A DNA stretch of 64,000 nucleotides from Rugamonas rubra. GTDB taxonomy: Bacteria; Pseudomonadota; Gammaproteobacteria; Burkholderiales; Burkholderiaceae_D. Below the pieces are notes generated by a model, which was given only the letters and a program-made list of their open reading frames with translations, was not told where the DNA came from and ran no database searches. Shown piece by piece: positions 59,318 to 64,000 of this stretch (within the stretch, counting starts at the first letter, position 1; every line of letters begins with the position of its first letter). The stretch spans positions 62,001 through 126,000 of the forward strand of contig NZ_FOTW01000013.1 in assembly GCF_900114705.1 (NCBI RefSeq). The letters are read 5' to 3'. Made by a program: the position numbers and the translations under genes.

Positions 59318-59761
59318 TTAGTAGCGGTAGACGCGGCCGTCGACCAGGCGCACGCGGTTGCCCACGCGCAGGTCGTAGACGCTGTCCTGGGTGACGATGC
59401 GGTAGTCGCCGTTGTCCATGCGCACGCTGATCTGGTAGGCGTCGCGCGCCTGGGCGCGGTTGCCCTCGACCTGGTTGCCGACCACGGCGCCGCCGACGGC
59501 GCCGGCCACGGTGGCGGCGGTGCGGCCGCCGCCCGAGCCGATCTGGTTGCCCAGCAGGGCGCCGACCAGGCCGCCGGCGACGGCGCCGGCGCCGCTATTG
59601 GCCGGCTTGCTGGCGACCACCTGGATCGAGTCGATGGTGCCGTAGCCCATGTTCTGCTCCTGCGAGGAGTAGGAGCTCTGTTGCGGCGCGGTGCTGGCGC
59701 AGCCGCCGAGCAGGGCGGCGCCGGCCAGCAGCGCGGCGGCGATGGGGGTGGTGGTGTTCAT
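59318..59761 (-). CDS. Glycine-zipper 2TM lipoprotein (SlyB/YcfJ type)
   Basis: 147 residues from ATG 59761. Lipobox LLGGCAS. Glycine zipper (AVAGGLVGALLGNQIGSGGG, AVGGAVVGNQVEGN) and a beta end (YQISVRMDNGDYRIVTQDS). Third glycine-zipper envelope gene in the window. An exact GTNCGC-type site lies 57 bases upstream; AGGAGGACATCCT gives the ribosome site. Confidence 0.88.
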   Translation of the reverse strand: MNTTTPIAAALLAGAALLGGCASTAPQQSSYSSQEQNMGYGTIDSIQVVASKPANSGAGAVAGGLVGALLGNQIGSGGGRTAATVAGAVGGAVVGNQVEGNRAQARDAYQISVRMDNGDYRIVTQDSVYDLRVGNRVRLVDGRVYRY

Positions 59762-59817
59762 AGGATGTCCTCCTGAAAAGTGTCAGGCCAGAGTAGACCG
59801 GCGGCCGGCACGGGTCT

Positions 59818-59831
59818 GTGCGCTGGCGAAC
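59818..59831 (-). promoter_or_regulatory. GTNCGCYRGCGNAC-type site (exact)
   Basis: Read on the minus strand: GTTCGCCAGCGCAC followed by AGACC, 57 bases upstream of the glycine-zipper lipoprotein gene. The clearest copy in the window. Confidence 0.6.
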
Positions 59832-59882
59832 GTTGCCGCCGCCGCCCGGGCCATTTGCGCGGCGAGGAAAAAACCGCACTGT

Positions 59883-59896
59883 GTTCGATACCGAAC
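59883..59896 (+). promoter_or_regulatory. GTTCG-N4-CGAAC palindromic site
   Basis: GTTCGATACCGAAC followed by AGAGG. A perfect palindrome in its arms and a member of the same site family by arms and tail. 117 bases upstream of the BON gene. Confidence 0.5.
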
Positions 59897-60013
59897 AGAG
59901 GGGCGGGGGCGAAGGGCGTAAAACATCTCCATCGGCTCAGCAACACGCCGGGTGTTGAAACGCTCGCCATGAGCACTTTTGGTCCCACCGCAATTCCCCC
60001 AAGGAGAATCACC

Positions 60014-60325
60014 ATGAAATTCGCCCATAAAATCGCTACCGCCCTGTTCACCGTCTCGCTGCTGGCCACCGCCGGCTGCGCCTCGACCTCCACCAAGGAA
60101 GGCACCGGCGAATACGTCGACGACTCGGTCATCACGACCAAGGTCAAGGCCAGCATCTTCAACGAGCCGACGCTGAAATCGACCGAGATCAACGTCGAAA
60201 CCTTCAAGGGCACCGTGCAGCTGAGCGGCTTCGTCGCCCAGCCGGCCGACATCGCCAAGGCCGGCGAAATCGCCCGTGGCGTCAAGGGCGTGATGGCGGT
60301 GAAGAACGACATCCGCGTCAAGTAA
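60014..60325 (+). CDS. BON domain lipoprotein (OsmY-like)
   Basis: 103 residues from ATG 60014 (AAGGAGAATCACC). Lipoprotein signal (LLATAGCASTS), then one BON domain (YVDDSVITTKVKASIFNEPT, INVETFKGTVQLSGFVAQPA, VKGVMAVKNDIRVK). BON domains bind phospholipid; OsmY-like proteins rise in stress and stationary phase. Confidence 0.9.
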   Translation: MKFAHKIATALFTVSLLATAGCASTSTKEGTGEYVDDSVITTKVKASIFNEPTLKSTEINVETFKGTVQLSGFVAQPADIAKAGEIARGVKGVMAVKNDIRVK

Positions 60326-60394
60326 GCGTGGAGCGGGCCGGCGCCGCGCGCGCCGGCCAGCGTCGCACCGGCCGCCAGGGCAGGGGCCGTCAAC

Positions 60395-60416
60395 GGCCGC
60401 CGCCCTAGCGGCCTTT
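60395..60416 (+). terminator. Hairpin after the BON gene
   Basis: Stem GGCCGC / GCGGCC with a 7-base loop, followed by TTTGCTTTAT. Weak terminator between BON and the AI-2E transporter gene. Confidence 0.5.
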
Positions 60417-60447
60417 GCTTTATCCCGAACATTTTTTGTGAGCGCGC

Positions 60448-61674
60448 ATGAGCCAGCAGCCACCCGCCGTCCCTACCGTCGATGCCGCCGATAGCGCCGC
60501 GCCCGCCGCCGCGATGCTTGTCGCACCCGCCGCCGTGCCCGCCGATGGCGCCGCCGCCGCGCCGGGCAGCAGCGCGCGCCTGCCGCTGCACGTGCACGCG
60601 CGCGGCCTGGCGCTGGGCGTGATCGCCTGCGTCGCGCTGTTGTACGCGCTGCAGTGGGCGCGGCCCTTCCTGGTGCCGCTGCTGCTGGGCATCCTGATCT
60701 CCTACACGCTCAATCCGGTGCTGTGCTGGCTGGCGGCGCGCCGCGTCGCCCGCCCGCTCGGCGCCACGCTGCTGACCCTGGCCATCCTGGGCGGCGGCGT
60801 GCTGGTGGTCGAGCGCGTGCACGGCGAGTTCCAAGCCATCGTCGAGGCGGTGCCGGAGACCAGCCACAAGCTGGCCCGCCTGCTGTCCGAGCGGGTCGGC
60901 CAGGGCGCCAGCACCATGCGCCAGTTGCAGGCCGCCGCCACCGAGCTGCAGCAGGCCACCGCCGGCGGCCAGGCGCGCCGCGCCGCGCGCCAGGCGCAAG
61001 CGCCGGCGCCGGCCGCCGGCGCGCCGTTCCGCCTGGGCGACTGGATCTGGGCCGGCTCGATGGGCCTGGCCGGCATCGTCGGCCAGGCCACCATGGTGGT
61101 GTTCCTGGTCTACTTCCTGCTGCTGTCGGGCGACACCTTCAAGCGCAAACTGGTCAAGCTGACCGGACCGTCGCTGACGCAGAAGAGGATCACCGTGCAC
61201 ATCCTGGAGGACATCAACCTGTCGGTGCAGCGCTATATGTTCATGCTGTTGGTCAGCAACGCGCTGCTGGCGCTGCTGATGTGGGGCGCGCTGCGCCTGC
61301 TCGGCCTGGAGAACGCCGGCGCCTGGGCCATCCTGTCGGGCCTGCTGCACGTGATGCCGTATGTCGGCCCGCTGCTGACCACCTGCGCGGTGGCGCTGGC
61401 GGCGCTGCTGCAGTTCGAGTCGCTGCGCATGGCGCTGCTGGCGGGCGGCGCCTCGCTGGCCGTGGCGACCCTGGTCGGCACGCTGGTGACGACCTGGATG
61501 ACCGGGCGGGCGGCGCGCATGAACCCGGCGGCGGTGTTCGTCAGCCTGCTGTTCTGGGGCTGGTTGTGGGGCGCCTGGGGCCTGCTGCTGGGCGTGCCGC
61601 TGACCGCCATCCTGAAGGTGGTGGCCGAGCGCGTGCAGGGCATGGAGGTGCTCGCCGAGCTGCTCGGCGAGTAG
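60448..61674 (+). CDS. AI-2E family transporter (PerM-like)
   Basis: 408 residues, eight or so membrane helices in the usual pattern. Entry (LGVIACVALLYALQWARPFL, VPLLLGILISYTLNPVLCWL), a middle soluble part, MVVFLVYFLLLSGDTFKRKL, and VLLWGWLWG-like end FWGWLWGAWGLLLGVPLTA. Family exports varied small molecules or ions; AI-2 is just the name. Ala-rich N-terminus of about 40 residues. Confidence 0.9.
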   Translation: MSQQPPAVPTVDAADSAAPAAAMLVAPAAVPADGAAAAPGSSARLPLHVHARGLALGVIACVALLYALQWARPFLVPLLLGILISYTLNPVLCWLAARRVARPLGATLLTLAILGGGVLVVERVHGEFQAIVEAVPETSHKLARLLSERVGQGASTMRQLQAAATELQQATAGGQARRAARQAQAPAPAAGAPFRLGDWIWAGSMGLAGIVGQATMVVFLVYFLLLSGDTFKRKLVKLTGPSLTQKRITVHILEDINLSVQRYMFMLLVSNALLALLMWGALRLLGLENAGAWAILSGLLHVMPYVGPLLTTCAVALAALLQFESLRMALLAGGASLAVATLVGTLVTTWMTGRAARMNPAAVFVSLLFWGWLWGAWGLLLGVPLTAILKVVAERVQGMEVLAELLGE

Positions 61675-61704
61675 CCGGCCCGGCGCGCCGCGGCGGCGGC
61701 CGGC

Positions 61705-64000
61705 TCAGGCCACCGTGGCGGCGCTGCGCAGCACCTTGCACAGGCCCTCGCGCAGCTCGCGCAGCTTGGGCGGCTTGCTCAGCACGCAGTCGACGTACAT
61801 CGGGTTGTCGCCGTCGCTGACCAGGCGCTGGCCCCAGCCGGTCAGCAGGATCACCGGGGTGTGCGGGGCGCGCTGCTTGATCGCGCTGGCCACCTTGCGG
61901 CCGTCGATGTAGGGCATGCCGAGGTCGGTGATGACCACCGAGTAGCCGGCGCCGGCGTCGATGGCGCGGTTGAAGTGGTCGATGCCGGCCTGGCCGCCGT
62001 CGGCGGCGACCACCTCGTGGCCGTCGATCTCGAGGATGTCGCGCAGCGACTTGAGCACCATCGGGTCGTCGTCGACCACCAGGATGCGCAGGTTGGCCGG
62101 GATCTGGTAGTTGCTGGGCGCGGCGGCGCCGTCGGCGCCGGCGCCCTGGGCGAGGAAGTTCAGGCGCAAGGTGGTGCCCTTGTGCAGCGCGGTGTCGATC
62201 TCGATGCTGGCGCCGTGGCGCTCGGTCATGCCGTAGACCATCGCCAGGCCCAGGCCGGTGCCGCGCTCGCCCTTGGTGGTGAAGAACGGTTCGAGGCAGC
62301 GCCGGCGCGTCGCCTCGCTCATGCCGACGCCGCTGTCGGCCACCTCGATGGCGACATGCGGCAGGGAGGCGGTGCCGGCCGGCGCCGGCGCCAGGCGGGT
62401 GCGCAGGGTCAGCGTGCCGCCGTCGGGCATGGCGTCGACGCCGTTGAAGATCAGGTTGGTGAGGGCCTCGCGGATCTCGCCCTCGATGCCCATCACCGGC
62501 GGCAGCTCGGCGGCCAGCTCGAGCGCCAGGGTGATGACGATGCCGCGCTGCAGCGGCATGTCGCTCCAGCGCGCCCGCGTCAGGTCGACCACCTGGCGCA
62601 CCAGCTGGTTGGCGTCGACCGGCAGCAGGCTCAGCTGCGGCTCGCGCTGGCGGTAGAACTCGCGCATGCGCGCCACGGTGGCGGCGACGTCGTCGATGGC
62701 GCGCTTGATGATGCCCAGGCAGTCGCGCGTGCGCCGGCTCAGTTCCGGCTCGGTCTCGAGCAGCGACTCGGTGTACAGGGCGACCGGCGAGATGGCGTTG
62801 TTGATGTCGTGGGCGATGCCGCTGGCCATCTGGCCGAGGGCGCGCAGGCGCTCCTGCTGCATCACCGACTGCTGGGTCTGGCGGATGTCGTCGTAGGCGC
62901 GCTGCAGCGCGCCGTACAGCTGGGCCTGGTTGGCGGCCAGGCCGACGTGCTCGCTGAGCTGGCGCAGGAACTCGCACTCGCCGCTGGAGAAGCTGGCGGC
63001 GGCGTGGCGCGCCGCCACCAGCACGCCGAACACCGTGCTCTCGGCCAGCAGCGGCGCCATCACCAGGGCGCGCAGGTTGCCGCGCGCCAGGCGCCGCGGG
63101 AAGGGGAAGGGCGCGTCGGCGATGTCGGCCTCGTAGACCAGGTGGCCGCGGACGCACTGCGACAGGCCGTTCTCGTCGATCGCCACCTGGCTGTGCTCGG
63201 TCATCGAGAACTCCTGCGCCAGCGCCTCACTGCGCAGGCCGACGCTGGTCACCACCAGCAGGTTCTGCGCCTGGTCGTACAGGCAGATGCAGCAGAAGTC
63301 GACCGGCAGCTGGTCCTCCAGGCTGCGGATGACCACCTGGAAGATGCTGCGCAGGTCGAGCCGCTCGCCCACCGAGCGGGTGATCTGGTGCAGCAGGTTG
63401 AGCCGGCCGACCTGGGCGTGCACCTTCTGCTCGGCCTGCTGGCGCACCGCCACCTCGGCGTGCAGGGCGTCGTTGCTGCGGCCCAGCTCGTCGCGCGAGA
63501 CGGTGGTCTGGCGCAGCCGCGCCGTCATCGAGTCGAAGGCGCGCGCCAGCTCGCCGATCTCGTCGCGGCTGGCGAGGCCGACCACGAAGTCGAGGTTGCC
63601 GGCGCCGACGATGCGGGTGCCCTCGCGCAGCCGGGCCAGCGGGCGGATCACGCTGCGCAGGGTGATCAGCGCGGTCAGGCCGACGAACAGCAGCACCACC
63701 GCGCCGGCCCCCAGCAGGGCGGCGTTGGCGCGCTGCTGGGCCTGGGCGACGCCCTCGCGGCTGCGCTCGGACAGGCGCAGCGCGGCGGTGATCATGGCCT
63801 GGGTCTTGTTGGTGATCTGGCCGGCCAGGCGCGACTCGAGCTCCTCGAGCACCTCGGCCTTGCTCTTGTCGCGGCGCAGCTCGTCGTGGTTGTGCGAGAG
63901 CAGCTCGAACAGGTGGGCCACGCCCTGGTGGCTGGCGCGCAGGCCGGTGATGACGCGCTCGTCGTCGGTGCCGGCGAACTCGGTGGGCGCGGCCAGCAGG
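61705..64000 (-). CDS. Large hybrid sensor kinase: HAMP, GAF, HisKA, HATPase, REC (5' cut off)
   Basis: 765 residues seen; the frame continues past 64000. From the N-terminal side: sensor helix, one membrane helix (AALLGAGAVVLLFVGLTALI), HAMP (SVIRPLARLREGTRIVGAGN), coil, GAF (RSIFQVVIRSLEDQLPVDFC), HisKA (GQMASGIAHDINNAISPVAL), HATPase (DSGVGMSEATRRR, GERGTGLGLAMVYGM), and receiver (LRILVVDDDPMVLKSLRDIL, phospho Asp in VVITDLGMPY, Lys of LSKPPKLREL). HisKA has HDINN, of the type seen in GHKL kinases working with a GAF. Convergent with the transporter gene. The start lies outside. Confidence 0.9.
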   Translation of the reverse strand, partial: LLAAPTEFAGTDDERVITGLRASHQGVAHLFELLSHNHDELRRDKSKAEVLEELESRLAGQITNKTQAMITAALRLSERSREGVAQAQQRANAALLGAGAVVLLFVGLTALITLRSVIRPLARLREGTRIVGAGNLDFVVGLASRDEIGELARAFDSMTARLRQTTVSRDELGRSNDALHAEVAVRQQAEQKVHAQVGRLNLLHQITRSVGERLDLRSIFQVVIRSLEDQLPVDFCCICLYDQAQNLLVVTSVGLRSEALAQEFSMTEHSQVAIDENGLSQCVRGHLVYEADIADAPFPFPRRLARGNLRALVMAPLLAESTVFGVLVAARHAAASFSSGECEFLRQLSEHVGLAANQAQLYGALQRAYDDIRQTQQSVMQQERLRALGQMASGIAHDINNAISPVALYTESLLETEPELSRRTRDCLGIIKRAIDDVAATVARMREFYRQREPQLSLLPVDANQLVRQVVDLTRARWSDMPLQRGIVITLALELAAELPPVMGIEGEIREALTNLIFNGVDAMPDGGTLTLRTRLAPAPAGTASLPHVAIEVADSGVGMSEATRRRCLEPFFTTKGERGTGLGLAMVYGMTERHGASIEIDTALHKGTTLRLNFLAQGAGADGAAAPSNYQIPANLRILVVDDDPMVLKSLRDILEIDGHEVVAADGGQAGIDHFNRAIDAGAGYSVVITDLGMPYIDGRKVASAIKQRAPHTPVILLTGWGQRLVSDGDNPMYVDCVLSKPPKLRELREGLCKVLRSAATVA

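Overview
The window is about 70% GC, tightly packed and entirely bacterial. Its gene content (SWIM/DUF5691 pair, AlaC, Gcr family, DUF4398-OmpA pair, YqjD/YqjE-like stress genes, Crp-like regulators with a GVRR-x-GVT recognition helix) and its many dispersed GGGGTCAGACCCC palindromes suggest a Massilia/Duganella-like member of the Oxalobacteraceae (Betaproteobacteria). That placement is inference; no rRNA or tRNA gene was seen.

Layout. 1-11.2 kb: core and signalling genes, namely a SWIM zinc-finger protein, an AHSA1 protein, a DUF885 peptidase-like protein, a Crp-type regulator, a hybrid histidine kinase in line with a small helical protein and a two-domain KaiC-like ATPase, and a GGDEF-EAL protein. 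11.25-31.4 kb: a complete contractile-tail locus with no capsid, terminase, portal, integrase or replication gene, read as an R-type tailocin. It has a LexA/S24-type repressor facing a candidate late regulator, a consensus promoter followed at once by two terminator-like hairpins, then baseplate (V, W, J, I), a DUF4815 module, a fibre with 37 uninterrupted ten-residue repeats, sheath, tube, a frameshifted tail chaperone, tape measure, U, X, D, three small membrane proteins and a T4-type lysozyme. 31.5-45.3 kb: TrhP-like U32 protein, AlaC-like aminotransferase, an oxidoreductase/LysR pair, a small gene with two LexA-type SOS boxes, a membrane-lipid cluster (PAP2, diacylglycerol kinase, phosphoesterase, phospholipase D, Gcr) and a CoA-transferase. 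45.5-64 kb: an envelope and stress region with a short porin-like protein, glycine-zipper proteins, a second Crp-type regulator, a lower-GC FtsH-like AAA/M41 protease, AsmA, a DUF4398 and OmpA pair, a ferritin-like protein, YqjD/YqjE-like proteins, patatin, BON, an AI-2E transporter and a large sensor kinase cut by the window end.

Links between genes. The tailocin appears to be held by a RecA-cleavable repressor. Its late operon starts behind terminator-like hairpins and has two more inside it, which fits an antitermination switch; the gene just upstream of the late promoter is the natural candidate. Eleven copies of a pseudo-palindrome GTNCGCYRGCGNAC, usually followed by A-K-A, lie upstream of stress, lipoprotein and regulator genes including one crp-like gene; both Crp-type regulators have nearly the same recognition helix, which suggests a shared regulon. 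Seven copies of a palindromic element sit between genes, four of them inside or at the edge of the tailocin locus.
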